Shown: piece by piece, positions 22,940-35,960 of the stretch | How the letters are laid out: the number at the start of each line of letters is the position of its first letter | How positions within the stretch are numbered: the stretch's first letter is position 1 | Program-made: the position numbers and the translations under genes | Assembly: GCA_026874595.1 (NCBI GenBank) | Contig: CM049308.1 | Span: 21,117,867-21,181,866 of the forward strand | DNA from: Sipunculus nudus | Lineage: Eukaryota; Annelida; Sipuncula; Golfingiida; Sipunculidae | Length of the DNA stretch: 64,000 nucleotides | Direction: 5' to 3' | Notes under the pieces: model-generated | What the model was told of the DNA's origin: nothing | The model's database searches: none | What the model saw: the letters and a program-made list of their open reading frames with translations, nothing else

Positions 22940-24230
22940 AATCCTGCTTATCGATACGAGGGAAAACAAGCTGGAACTCTTGCGTGATCAAAAGTTTATT
23001 CTGAGGTTCGGAGAGAAAAATGAAATCCTAATCATTCATGTGAATGTTCCCGAAACATTCCAAACGTATTGTGGTAGGTGGGCAGATAAAGCTGCTCCTT
23101 GTCCTCATGGTATTCTATTTAAAAATGGAACCGTTTAATTTTTTTATGTATCCAAATCGTATGGTTTTGAAAATGAGTGAATATTTTTATGTTTTAATTT
23201 AGTAATATGATTATTTATTATTTAGCATGCATCGTTATCATTTATTTATTGTTTACCAATCATTTAGACACAGAAGAACAAACAACAAAATTAGAAACAT
23301 CAGCAAATACAGAAATCGAGCATAAAGTATTAAATTTATTTAGAACATATGGGCATTCAAAGGTGTCCATATTCTTTGCTATAACGGTTCACAATGGTCG
23401 AACTTGACTTAAAGTTGAAAAAAAATATATAATAAATAAATGAAATTAATATTAATCTGCCATTAATCATGTTATTTCATAAATTCAAGGCAGATTTATC
23501 TGTTTAAAAGACACACATCGTTGAGCAAAAATCCTGATTTTGTCGTAAAGTCAGCCATGCAAAATGTCAGGCAAATTTGGCTCATCTATCTATCAAAAAC
23601 AAAACCGATGTATTTAATTATCATTGTTATTTAATTCTATGTTTTTGCCTACAAAAAGCTGTTATTAAAAAAATTATTAAACAAAATTACCGACGTTTTT
23701 ACGAGAGTCTTTGATACAGCTCTCCCTGCAACTCTGACGCGTATTGCTCAGTCTCTGTGTCGCCAGATGGATTAGAGTAATACTTTATTAGGTCCACAAA
23801 CTGTGATAGGGATATATTCATTTTAAGGCAATAAGATATATGTTTTCTTAATCATACAAATGCATAGTGATTAAATTATTCGAATAAGGCCACACACAAA
23901 GCAACCATTGTTACACGGGTTTGCCAAGAGCCCTAAGCGTTTGTCGTGATTGCTTTTATACTGTGCACCATTGAGAACTAGAGCGATTTTTTTGTATTTT
24001 TTTTTTTCTATCAAACATGCAAAGTTGTGTAATAAATATGCAATTGTTTTGCCTGGAGAGTCCGTTGAACAATTATTTTTCGTGTGTAATCTGAGTTTTT
24101 TTGTTCAGTTCAGCGTCTTAAATATATAAATGGTAATAAGTTTAAATAAAATAGCTATACTTTATATGTTAATTTTAAGAGATACTCCTAAAAGATAATT
24201 TATTGAAGATTCCAGAAACCTCAAGGGTTT
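22940..24230. other. No gene seen
   Basis: AT-rich sequence. The short frames (for example 23207-23407) carry no recognisable motif. Confidence 0.45.
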
Positions 24231-24238
24231 AAGGGACC

Positions 24239-24634
24239 TTGTGTGCCGATGGATGTGGTTTTCTACCGGATGAGAATCTCCTGGTATTTGTGACGGAAAA
24301 AAGACGACGAAAATATTTAAGGGAGATCTGGTTGGAAAGGTTTGCAAGCACCAGAGGAACCAGAGGCCAGGAACAGTTATCAAAAAGAAGAAAGTATTCT
24401 GTTGTGCCGAGAGGCTGTATAGAGCAACTGGCTGCACGTGCTGCAGCAATGGGATCGTCAGGTATCACTGCCTCAAATGTAATTAGTAATGTGCATTCTA
24501 AGGAACGCAAGCCTCCTGCATTTTGGGGTCCGAAATTTATGCATTCCCTTAAATTCACATATTCTCAGGTTCATTCGTGCATAAGTGACTTTTCATTAAG
24601 TTCCTTGACGGTTCTGAATCTTGATCATGTGTAG
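24239..24634 (+). CDS. Unrecognised 131-residue frame, doubtful
   Basis: The frame has a basic patch (EKRRRKYLREIWLERF) followed by RKYSVVPRG and an alanine-rich stretch (LAARAAAMGSSG). It is more protein-like than the surrounding AT-rich frames and starts at an ATG in a GC-richer block. I do not recognise a family. The opposite strand is also open for 109 codons over the same DNA, which weakens the case. It may be an exon fragment or transposon remnant. Confidence 0.15.
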   Translation: MCADGCGFLPDENLLVFVTEKRRRKYLREIWLERFASTRGTRGQEQLSKRRKYSVVPRGCIEQLAARAAAMGSSGITASNVISNVHSKERKPPAFWGPKFMHSLKFTYSQVHSCISDFSLSSLTVLNLDHV

Positions 24635-24639
24635 GATCC

Positions 24640-27415
24640 ACACCTTAATCTAATTGATCCTTTATTGGCCCGTTCCCGAAATGCTTTGAAAATATCATTC
24701 ATGATTACGTGAGCACTGTTGTATATAAACACACACACAAAATGGGATGAACGCATTTAATACAGGCGGAGGCAATTAACCAGAATATATATGTCACCAG
24801 CACTGAAAGAAAAATCTTGTTGGTCACGAATTGACATTCCTTACACAATAACCTATAACCCGTCGTGGACGAGGGAACCAACGTTTTAAAACCAAAACAA
24901 AAATCAGATAAATGTATATAGTATGGACACTGTTGTGCTTACACCATTTCAAGACTAGAAGCATATTTTATATTTTCGAGAAAATGTGTTTTTCTAGGAA
25001 AACTGGGAAAATTGCATGTGCTGTGTCTCGATTGGTACTATTAAGGAAACAAAATAAATATTGCATCTTATGTTTTGTTGTTCCAAGAGTGCGTTGAACA
25101 ATATTTTTCTTGTGTGGCTGTAGTACACATTATACACACAAACGTTTCAACATAGTTTTATTGGATACATGCTACTTTCAAATTTCAAGAATGTCACTGA
25201 TTCACAGCATGTACTCTAACGTGTCTGCAGATGATCTTCTATGCCATCTTAAATAAACGTCCATAAAGGTCAATTTTTAAATGTTTTTTTTTAATTCCTA
25301 CGAATATGAAATGGAGGCATTTAGGTTATACCTGTACAAGAATTAAATATCAAATCATATCAGAAACAAGACAAAACAATGGTTAATCTTATTGCCTGTT
25401 ATCATGTAGTTCTTGTCCAATTGTTCATATCCTTAAAGAACTTAATATATTATATTTAAATATGCATTAGTTTTTTTTTGCCGAGAAATAAAACTCACAA
25501 GAATTGTTTTTCATGAGTAATGAATATCACTGGTACAACATTCTTTTTATGAATCTATAGAGTATGCGTAGCAGGCAGCTTACACTAACTTTATCATGCA
25601 TGCTTAACTTTAAGATTTAGATAAGAATGAAGATAACCAATTTTTTTTATATTTTTACAATATCTGATGGGTTATGGGATGGCTGCCCGCTGAAGATACT
25701 TCATTTGCATAGTCATTAAATGCAAGGCATGTCACGTGCTGCAGTTAAATGTGCATAACTGATGGAAGCCCATTTTTATATGTGATTTCTGAAGCACATA
25801 ACTGTAAGCAAAAAACTGTACCGTTGTAGGCCTGCTTGAAGGAGATAAATCTAAATGGGTAAAGGTTTCCTAATATACCATGCTGTCACGAAACGCTTGC
25901 GATCTAATAAATAATCCCTTCACCCAACATCTTAGGACCCCATGTTCTCATGAGGCCAAATAATGCACGGCTTTAGTATGTCTGTGCATCGGACGCAAGT
26001 GATCTGTTGTTCACACACACGGCAGCACCACGAGGTCAGCTACGTCATGGCGCATACAAACGCACTTGAAAACGACAAAATAGCCGTTGAAAATGACGAA
26101 GTATTATACCGAAGACACTTATCCTGTTACCACACCAGGTCATGGAAATAGCGTTCAGGGTGAACTGTCATGACTGATAGTTCAGATAAAAGGTTACCAG
26201 AGCATGTGAACTAAATCAGATGAAAGAACACGCACGTAATTGGTATGGATGATTATATTCAACTAGACAATGCTTCTTTAACTAGTGCTAACCTCCCTGA
26301 CACCACGATCCGAATCAAGTAGTGAGTAGGCGCACAAGCTAGCAAAATGACAGGTACATTGCCTTAAGTGTAAGTAAAAGTCTAGGGTTTTTTTTATATT
26401 CAGCAATTATAATTTGAATAAAGACAGTATAAACAATAACAAAATTGTTGGGTTTTATAATGTGAGGATCGTAATGGGGCAAGTTAATATTAAGGTTGCT
26501 AGTGAGGAACATATAAGGTATACTTAAATACACTTAACATACACTTGATAATGTTTAGCATTCCTTTTGTTGTCAGCATCCATTTCCAAGTTTTAAGTGA
26601 CAAAGTCTGAAAGAACCTGAACTTAGTTATTCTTACTACTCGTCCCATTTATTGCATAATCTCTCAAGCATACACCAGGATAATAAATTGTGAAAAAAAT
26701 ACGTGAATTAACTCGTTATATGTATCCAGATTTGGCAAAGATTAAATTTAAATATAACAACCTGTCATATGAAGCACCATTTTATTTACAATGTTTTGAT
26801 GACTAAGGAAGAAATTAGTTGCTTATGAATGCCATCATCTCTGTATCCTGTAATTTTGATGTTTTCGTCCAATTAATTCAGATAAATAATTTCACATAAC
26901 TCTGAAAAAGATTAACAGTAACTTGTTACTGTGTTTCCGAACCAATAGGTCGTAAGAAATAAAACACTACGCTCATCTCATGATTAATAGGAAAACCCTT
27001 TTTTTATCTTTTGATTAAGCGATTTGGCAATCAATACAATCCTGGCACTATCTCCAGTTCATCTGTTTTATATTTTGTAATGGTTCTGTGTGTGAGTGAA
27101 CACAATCCACGTGTGTCTGGTTACCATAACAAGACTGGATGGCCAGTGGGCTTACCTTGCGCATAAACAACTCCATAACAAGCAGAAGACGAATGAAGAA
27201 ACAAAGAAGAAATGCCGGTTGCAAGCTTAAACAAGCAAATTCGTGGAATTAATGTGCCCCCGCTTTGGGCTCTGATTGTACGTCTTTCATGCTTGTTAAG
27301 CAACCACAATTCTGATGTGTGGAGAAAATCTTGAGGGCCCATGAAAACTTAAACAGAAGCACCATGACATGTGGAGACATCTGCCGGCGAACAAACAAAC
27401 TAAAACACACTGAGA
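24640..27415. other. No gene seen
   Basis: Long AT-rich stretch with no tandem array, inverted ends or coding signal that I can support. Confidence 0.45.
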
Positions 27416-27419
27416 AATT

Positions 27420-27670
27420 TGATCAAAATTTGAGAATATAGTTTTTGAGCTGGAAAGAAATATTTTTCAGATAGGCACTCCAAAAAAAAATCTCAACGAG
27501 GAATGCATAAGAGCAATCACTGATCCAAATTTGAATGAAATCAGATAAAATTTAGGGAAGTTATTGCACGGAAACGAAAAGAACCTGGCGGACTGACAGA
27601 GAGACAGACAGTGGGACGCAAAGACAGACAGACAAACCTAAATCAATGTCCCAAGCATCCGCGGAGCGGG
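27420..27670 (-). mobile_element. Family B fragment, copy B2
   Basis: GACGGACTGACAGAGAGACAG-type tract followed by GTCCCAAGCATCCGCGGAGCG. It matches the left end of family B in reverse orientation. Only the end part is present. Confidence 0.4.
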
Positions 27671-27889
27671 GAACAAAAAAAGTGACTTGTGAAGTCGTGC
27701 AAAGCTGTCCACCACTTTAGTATAGAAGTAAATAAGTGGGTTAGAATGAAATATTGGCAGTTACTCTAATTTTTTTAAAGAAAAAACAATATATGTGATT
27801 ATAGCGTATAATATGTTAGGTGCACATTTTACATGTCTGGTTTGTGAATAGGTCTCTTTAATAAAAAAAAGACAACAAGACATTTCAAA

Positions 27890-28995
27890 CTGTTAAACTT
27901 GGGAGCAATGGGTCCCGACGCTCAGCTGAATTTATCTATGAGGATAGGTTAATGAGCTTTTTCAAAATATGGGTCCTGTTATCAGTTTGAAGCCACCCTG
28001 TCTACTCAAACCTGAGTTATCATCCATACAGTAATTTGTGAAATGATGTGCCCTGTGACCTTGACCTTTGACCTAGTGATCCCAAAATCAAAAGGTAACT
28101 TTCCCTATTGGCTTGTGCGCCACGTGGAAGACGGAAGGTTTGGGATGAAAAGGTTGGCTTAAAATGCATCCACAATGAAGTGGATACTGTGACCTTGACC
28201 TTATGACCCAAAATTCAATAGCTGGAGTTCTTGCTTTAGTGGTGGGCCATATAAGTCAAGTTTGAAATCGATATTTCCGTTCAAACTGGATTTATCATCT
28301 GAAAACTAATAAGTGAACAGATGACACCCGTGACCATAACCTTTGACCTTGCGACCGCAAAATCCACCAGTTTCTTCCACTATTGGTGGGTGAGCAATAT
28401 CTGGAAGATTGAAGGTTTGGAATGAAATACGTTCACAATATTTTTGAACAAGTGGGTCCTGTGACCTTGACCTTTGACCTCATGACGCAAAAATTAAAAG
28501 GGTTCTTACATAATTGGTTGGTCATATATAAGTGACCCCAAAATCAAAAGGGTTCTAACACTATTGATGGGTCATATGTAAGTCAAGTTTGAAACCATTT
28601 TGTCAATCAAAACCGGAGTTATCATCTAGAAACATATATTCGGACAGATGGCCCCAGTGACCTTGCCCCTTGATCCTGTGACCCAAAATTCAATCAAGTC
28701 TTCCCTCATAGGCCGGTCAGCTATATATGCAAGATGGAAGGTTTGGGATAAAAAAAATTGGCTTAAAATGCATCCACAATCTTTCTAAATATGTGTGTCC
28801 TGTGACCAAAATCAGTAGAGTTCTTGCGTCAGAGGTGGGCAATATACAAGTCAAGTTGGAAATCCAATCTAATCTAGTTAGTATCAGGAAACAAATCTGA
28901 CGGATATACTGGCACAGAAAGACAAACATACGAAAAGACGGACGGAAAGGGTGATTAATAGAGGGCATCTGCGTATTCAAGCAGTTATCTAAAAA
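27890..28995 (-). mobile_element. Family B dispersed repeat, copy B3
   Basis: Begins (as its right end, reverse-complemented) with TGGGTCCCGACGCTCAGCTG, the same terminus as family A. It contains at least four units with GTGACCTTGACCTTTGACC and GAGTTATCATC motifs. It ends with a GACGGACGGAAAGGG tract and CTGCGTATTCAAGCAG. So family B shares the right terminus of family A but has a different body. Confidence 0.6.
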
Positions 28996-29059
28996 ACACA
29001 AGGTTTCAGGACACAGATGAAACTACAGTTTCAAATCTGAAAGTATCATCTTAATTTGG

Positions 29060-29578
29060 CAATCTTAAAATATAGGGAAAAAATGCAAGTACAGGTGGCG
29101 CCAGCAGTCTCCAGGAACTGAAGAAACCAATCGTAAATAATAAACACACCTGATTTAAGGACACTGGATGATACAACAGCTGAGAAACTGGCATAATTGC
29201 TGTCATTTGATGGTCTCAAAAACATTAAAAAATGTAAAAAATTAGAAAAATTATAGGTAGCGCCATCAGTTTTCAGGACCTGAAGAAACTAGTCATGTTC
29301 AAGGTTAATGAGGTTAATGGCAATTCATGCATTCATTATCAAAATACTGGAGGTTTTGTATTAAAATTTTAATTATTCTGGTGGGTATACTTACAAGCCC
29401 CGTAGCTCGGAGGATATATGTTGCACGGACCTAATTTCAGATTTCCAAGGAGATTTTTTACAGACCTCCCTAGATGTACACTTAGAAGTTTTAGGTCAAG
29501 CGGTTACATTTTGTATCCTGCTAACGGACGGCAGGACGGATGACGGACAAAGCGCTATACCTATACCTCAGTCGACTA
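29060..29578 (-). mobile_element. Family A dispersed repeat, copy A4
   Basis: On the minus strand: GACAAAGCGC block, CGTCCTGCCGTCCGTTAGC tract, GACCTAAAACTTC, GGAGGTCTGTAAAAAATC, then GGTGGCGCCA-type and CAGTTCCTG motifs. The far end is worn. Confidence 0.5.
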
Positions 29579-29724
29579 AACCCCCGAGAGACAGAGAGCA
29601 AGTCTACATATAAATTGCTTCTGGCGTCAACAATATATAATAAGCTTTTAAAATGCTCATATAAAACGAAATATAAAACTTTCAATTATGTTGTGACATT
29701 TATGCTCCGTTTTGTCATCTACTT

Positions 29725-30717
29725 GCAACTTTCAAAACTGTAAACTGGTTGTAAACCAAATGCACAAGAAATCAAGCCGTGTTGTGGTTGTAAAGATGGG
29801 ACTTGCATTGCGGATGACTGTCAGTGTAAACCTTAAAGTGCACCAACTGCCTAACCACGCTCTGCAAAAACAACCAAGCTTGGTCTGAAAGATGCTGTTG
29901 ATGCACAGTCAAGGGAGTATGTGGAAAATGTTCATGTTCAACTAAAATTGTGTGTACCAGCTGCGTTCCAGCTGGATCGATGTCAAAATACAACAGAAAA
30001 TACTTCATTTGGATCTGAGGAAAGTGGTCACAGGATTGTTCACATAAATGCCCAGTCTCTGAGAAGCCAAATCAAGGTAAAAAAAAAATATAAGATCAGG
30101 AACTACTTTCTATACCTGCAGTAATGGGGACTTGGTTTAGCCAGTATAAAAGTGTTCCGAAGCAGAAATGCCTGGATGCAGTCTGTTACGAGAGGACCGC
30201 CCTACTGATTTGAAACAGAAAGTCAAGAAGAAGAAAATAGTTGAATTTATATGTTAAAGTTGGTTGCTCAAGTTGTTGATATCGAAAGTGAGGAACTAGA
30301 TTTTTCAAGAAAACAAACTATATTCTTTGGAGAAGTTAACCATCCTCTTGATATATAGGGATCATTGACTGAACATTTTAACGCACAGCTCAAGATAGCA
30401 AAGACAAAAAGTAACAAAAGTTGTGATCCTTGGAGATATCAATATTGATGGTGAAATGAAGCCTGCTCTAGATGTTATAAAAAGAGGGATGCTGACTCAA
30501 CTTGGACGCAGTAAAAGGATAGCGATACGATACTTATGGTTCTCCGGGACAACAAATTACATCAGGTGATTAAAGAAATTACAAGACCTGAAAGCCAAAC
30601 ACTGCCTGGCCTGATCTTTGTTTCCCATTCAAAGAAGGGTATTAGAGAGTAGGGTAGTCGCCGACATAAAAATAAATAACCACTCTCCTGTTGTTATCAT
30701 ATGGAAGGCCGATACGT
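29725..30717 (+). pseudogene. Decayed Cys-module/EEP gene, paralogue of 44488-47571
   Basis: The pieces occur in the order of the intact gene. They are a Cys module (CCGCKDGTC, then in another frame KCTNCLTTLC), a second Cys module with a stop in place of the Arg of CCRC (VCGKCSCSTKIVCTSC), and then GHRIVHINAQSL (intact: GHRMVHVNVGSL). Next come MPGCSLLREDRP, KQTIFFGEVNHP, VILGDINIDGEM with the GD-N-ID catalytic motif, DNKLHQVIKEITRP, LIFVSHS and NNHSPVVIIWKA. At least five frame changes or stops separate these pieces, so it cannot make the protein. It has only about two Cys modules against seventeen in the intact copy. It ends at the same place, right after IIWKA, with no reverse transcriptase. 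Confidence 0.75.
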
Positions 30718-30719
30718 AA

Positions 30720-32130
30720 GTCAGCAGAAAGGACGCTAGTAAAAAGTGAGCCATCAGAAGAGAAAATCAAGGAAAATCAAGAGTCAAAAGTTTAATAGAC
30801 CGAAGACTTTGCACCATATGATGCATTGCAGCTTTTTGAGTATGTTACAATATTCACGATGAACGAATATAACAAATAATTAGTGAGACAATGAGACACA
30901 CCGCAAAAAAAGATTTGATATAACGATATTATAATTAATTGTAAAATATCTTAAAGCATATATAAAATATGTAGTGCCTGGTAAAATGGCATTTAAAACA
31001 ATACGAAGACGTCAAAGATATATTTGTGTAATTTACACGTTCGGCATAAGCCTCCGAAATATGTCGGTGTTTTAGAATGGTTGTATTATAAGCCTGTGTC
31101 AGAGCTTGTGGCCCTGCCTTTAGATGTGAATATTTTATCTTAAAAGAGTACTAAATATTCATTTTTCAGTGAGCTTGACTCATTCGGAAGTCTAAATAAA
31201 AGGAATTCTTTTATAATAATATAATAAAGTTATACTAAATGGTGTTTTACATCTTTGGAATGAAATTATAGTTTACGTTTCAGTAAAATAACGTAATGGG
31301 CAAAAACATAGGATCCATTTCTTGAAATGGAAAATGCGCATGAATGGCTATTTTCTCTTTTTTCATGTACAGTTCCAATTAGCTATACTTTAGATATTGA
31401 TGATTAAAGTGATTGGTTCATGAAATGTCTTCCCATAATGATCTCGGTTTTTTTTTTTATAAATATTCTTTACACAATGTGGTTGCAATAACAAACTATT
31501 ACTTAGTCGCAGATATAAAAATTTTAATGAGTATTGTATTCTTGTGAAGTTGATAATTATAATCGAGAAGATAAGATATTATTATCATATCAATGTCAGA
31601 TAACAATGCGAATCTTTTAACTACGTGTCTGCTGAGCCGATACCAGTGTGCTTCCCTTAAACATTGATCATATCCATTGATCTATGAAGTGCTTCGACAC
31701 CGTTGACCCATCTCATAGCAGATCTGTTCTATAATATGATTTACCAGGCTCTAGATCATTTTAGTACGTCCTTATCATTCACTTGTCCATACACCAGAGC
31801 AGTAGTTTATCACTGTTCACCTGTCTACAGGCCAATGAAGCACTTGGACATCGTCCACGTATCCAGGGACCCGAGTGGTACTTCGACATGATTTACCCCT
31901 TTATATAACTGGTCAACAAGGCAACCCACGGACAATAACATCCCCCCCCCGGGTCGTCCAGAAGATACTGAAAATTGTGGAGAACTTCGAAACATATATT
32001 AGATTATTTGAGGGATATGAGTGACTGTTTTAAAAAGAGTGATTTGGCAGGCCGGGACTAGTCGTGAAATACAAGAAAGCATTAAGCATATTAATATACA
32101 ACCGTGCAAACAATATTATCCTTGTTATGC
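30720..32130. other. No gene seen
   Basis: Immediately after the pseudogene a faint frame (TEDFAPYDALQLFEY) may be a worn linker of a LINE-type polyprotein, but it is too short to claim. The remainder is AT-rich and unassigned. Confidence 0.4.
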
Positions 32131-32136
32131 TTTCAT

Positions 32137-32180
32137 GTGACCCAATGGTCATGACGCACAGCTAACTCGCCTAACAATTA
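32137..32180 (-). mobile_element. Solitary family A right end
   Basis: GTGACCCAATGGTCATGACG then CACAGCTAAC is the reverse complement of the family A right terminus. The body does not continue recognisably. Confidence 0.4.
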
Positions 32181-32290
32181 CAACAGGGATTTCCTGATTT
32201 AAAAACCGAATTGAGAGTCTGATCAAATCTGATCTTGACCTTCTTGCAAAGAATGGGAAGAATGAATCCAATTATAAGTTGTCTATTCAA

Positions 32291-32440
32291 GCAGAAGTCC
32301 CAGATCTACCTGGCTATAACTGCTGCTGGGTTGGCACAGGGCAAAGAATTGTATTCAGACCAATGAGAGCATAGTATCGCATTGAGCATCTAGCTATATT
32401 TCAAACATGAGATACACGCTCTCGCTGGTCTGAGGAGCGT
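32291..32440 (+). mobile_element. Tc1-like MITE family F, truncated copy F2
   Basis: Shares AAGTCCCAGATCTACCTGGC, GGCACAGGGCAAAG, CAGACCAATGAGAG and TATCGCATTGAGCA in order with the copies at 13514 and 41821. Both inverted ends are missing. Confidence 0.5.
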
Positions 32441-32530
32441 AGTTGTACAAAAGAACAGAATTTCTGGAGAACTGCTTTTTTTATCCAAATTGTGCATGCT
32501 GACTGGGTTATATTTGTATAAAATAATACC

Positions 32531-33902
32531 TTTTTAGCTCAGGTGATTAAAATTCACCCGAGCTATAGCCAACACTATTTATCAGTTGTCCGTCCATCCG
32601 GCCGGCTGTGCGAGTGTCCGTTAGCAGGACATAAAGCGTAACCGCTGGACCGAGAAATGTCTTGCTGAACATCCACGGATGTCAATAAACAAATCACCTT
32701 AGAAACCTAAAATTAGGTCTCTGCGACCAATATCCCTTCGACCTATGGATAATTAAATATTTGATGTAAAAGCTCCCGTATCTGAATATGCATATTGATC
32801 ATTTAGTGTTCCATCAGTTCCTGAAGACTGCTGGTGCCACCTGTTTTTTTTTCTAATACAGAGGAACCTCTCCTAGTGAGCACCTTTATAAAGTGGGCAC
32901 TTTTGGGCAGTCCCGTTTTCTCTTCTCTTTATTTTGTTTAGCTGATGTGGGCACCTCAATATTCTGTAAAGTGGGCAGTTTTCCAGAGCTAATGTTAGCA
33001 CTTCACAGATTTTCAAGGTTGAACTATCTCCTTACAGCAACTTTGTAAGCCATCTTTATAGACCTTTAAAGTTATTAAGATAATATAAATTCTTAACTAT
33101 TTATTAATAATAATAATTAATATTCATAAATGTTTAATAATAACAATCAAAACAAATGAACCAAATTTAAAGATGTACAAGTGAACATTGCATAATAATG
33201 ATTATAATCTACTTGACTCAAGACTTAGGTTTGGATGCATGCATACTAATTACATTAACATGCCTGCACCGGCCCAAGTCAGAGATCACCTCAGACTAGA
33301 TTGCCCTGTGCTTATAAAATAGTATTTGTTTGTTTGGCCACCAAGAGTGGAAGGAAGCCCTGCTCATTCACCCAATTAATACTCTGTGATGAGGTGACAC
33401 AGCTAAATGCCCCTCTGGCCCATCACAGGTAGTCAGGTACATGCCCACTAGACTAGGGCAGTGTTTATTTAATAGTTGTTACATAACGATTCATACTGTT
33501 GAAATGGTGTTCAACCTGGACTTTCTAAAAGCAAATGCAAAGCTGCAACGTGCACTTTGCTCCAAACAATATACAATCAAAGACTCTTTCACCAAGAAAT
33601 AAGAATTGTGACAATTTAACACATTCATTCAAAGTGTATCACACACTCCAAATGTTTTATGAACTTCCAGTGACTGGATTAATGTTTTGTTTTACTTATT
33701 GTCAACTTGATATAGAATGTTTTCTAAAACTTATAGTATTTAGATTAGTGACGTACTGTCTACTTTTTTACTTGTGTGTTTTTGTATCAGGAAACGACTA
33801 GATTTCAAAGAAATTATTATTAAGAATTATTACTTTCCATGGTAAGGATAAAACTACATGCTGCTTTGCCATTTTGTGCTTATAAAATATAAAAAAACAT
33901 TA

Positions 33903-33945
<43 letters not shown>

Positions 33946-35252
33946 TTTAACTATCTTATAGAGCATCTGCACACAGCTTCCTTTAATTGTGCTTATTTTT
34001 TCCATACTTTTATGTAATAAAATACATATTTTCTAACAAATGTCTTTAAAATAAAATAAAATATGTCCCTGAAAAACTTATCATTAAATAAAGAGAGATG
34101 ATACATGAAATAAGTTAATTTAGTAATCTCAAAACATGAGTAATTATAGCAATATATCATGCTAGGGGGCAGCACTCTATATGCTGGCCATTACCTCCTT
34201 ATAGTGGGCACCTCTGTAAAGTGGGCACTTTGGTCCAGTCCCAAGGGTGCCCACATTATAGAGGTTCGACTGTATTTAAAGCAATTCTCCTCTCTCTATT
34301 TTTAAACCTTCAATTAAAGTCTGGTCGTTAACGGGGTACACACTTTAACCATTACGCGTAGAAACATCTAACTGTACATCCAAGGAGGACATAGGAACCT
34401 AAAATTAGGTCATGGTGACCTTTATATTGCGAAATATGGACCGAAAACATTATTATGAGCTCCCAGACAGTCGGAAAAGGCACACATTGTACCTGTTAGG
34501 CCTAGAAGCTTCCAACATAATATTCAGGGAGGTCCTTATTACGTCTTCGTGGAAACCTGCATTTAGGTCATGGTGACCTATATTTTGCGAAATATGGGCC
34601 GAAAATACGATTATCAGCACCCAGGCCGTCAGGCAGAGCATAAATTCTATCTGTCAGGTATAGTTTAGCAGTAAGCATTATTTTAGCGGTAAGCACTGTA
34701 AAAGTCAAATGGGCACAAATCAATAGGATGGGAACCTAGAACCCTCTAACTGAAAATTCAAGGAGGTCGCGGGCAAATCTCCTTCAGCACCTGAAATTAG
34801 GTCACGATAACCTATACTTCGTGAACTACAAGCCGAGAACCTTTCTGCACCGTAAAAAGGCCAGACGGAACACCAATTTAATGGTGGGATCTAGTAATGA
34901 TCTAGTAATGTCTTTCTTTGTGTAATGGAAGGTCATCATGGACAAGTTTCCATTAACATATGAGATAAGGTTACTGTGACCAATATTCTGCAAGATATAT
35001 GTAAGGACATAATTTGAGCACCCTTCAAGTCAGAAAAACAAATATCTAGCAGCTGGACGTAGAATCTTCTATCTTAGTATCTAAGGAGTTCCTGGTAAAG
35101 TCTTCTTGTAAACCCTAAAATAAGGTGGCTATAATATTTTAAGGACTATGAGCAAAATGCTTGGTTTTTAGGAATCTAAGAGTCATTTTATCCATTGTAC
35201 AAGGTTCTGTGAATTCAGCTGAGAGCCATGGCCCATGAGACACTTGTTTTGC
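32531..35252 (+). mobile_element. Family A dispersed repeat, copy A5, interrupted
   Basis: The left end is TTTTAGCTCAGGTGATT with ATTCACCCGAGCTA, a hairpin. The right end is CAGCTGAGAGCCATGGCCC then ATGAGACACTTGTTTT. A pogo-like element splits it at 32859-34272, in the poly-T stretch after CTGGTGCCACCTG. The interior after the insert has several GACCTAGAA / CCAGGGAGGTCC type units. Confidence 0.65.
32859..34272. mobile_element. pogo/Tigger-like non-autonomous element P1
   Basis: Flanked by TA on both sides (32857-32858, 34273-34274). The left end is CAGAGGAACCTCTCCTAG and the reverse-complemented right end is CAGTCGAACCTCTATAATG. Both are followed by repeated GTGGGCAC boxes (AAAGTGGGCACTT on each side). 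A CAGTxGAACCTC terminus with TA duplication is characteristic of the pogo/Tigger group. No transposase frame is visible. It contains a TA microsatellite (33908-33942). Confidence 0.7.
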
Positions 35253-35254
35253 CA

Positions 35255-35957
35255 TGAAACAATCTTGCAGATGTCTACCAATGCCCCTCCGTCTCCAGAA
35301 CTAAGGGAAAAATACAAGAAATTCAATACTCTAACTTCAAAATAAGGGTCAAGGTAACTCCTCTGAAAGACTGGCTCAAACAATTTGTTTATTTAAATTT
35401 AGAGAAAAAAATATGCAAATGTTCAAACCTTACGGGGGTCATTAGCTTATATTTCGGCAAACAATGTTTGGTGAAAATTATGATTGATTTTGTCATCTTA
35501 TTTTTTCAGCACCGTTGATATTTGTTTAATTTTCATTGACATCTATAATCGCGACCAACGATTAACATATCGGTTGCCTCGTATATCGGTACATCCATTC
35601 ATCGATGTAATGTGTATAATGTGTTTAAAGTGTTATATTGTATGACCAATGAACATGTTGTCATCAAATGTAAAATTATTCATGAACTTGAATCAAGAAT
35701 ATAATGCATCGCCGCTCCAGACTTGGTCCGAGTGAACTGCGTTTTAGTCATTTTAGGCTTTAGTGTATTAAGTATTTAGTTTTCATATATTGCGTCAACG
35801 GAAAATGAATTCCTCTTTATTTTATAAGCAAATTAAATTTATTTTTTTCTTATCTTTATATATCTTCAGCCACCACTTTTAGTCAGACAATGAAAACTCA
35901 GACCTCCATGGACTTCTTGAATATGATCGCGTAATCAAGTTCAATCAGTGGTGAACC
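35255..35957. other. No gene seen
   Basis: AT-rich sequence between A5 and H2 with no supported feature. Confidence 0.45.
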
Positions 35958-35960
35958 TTA

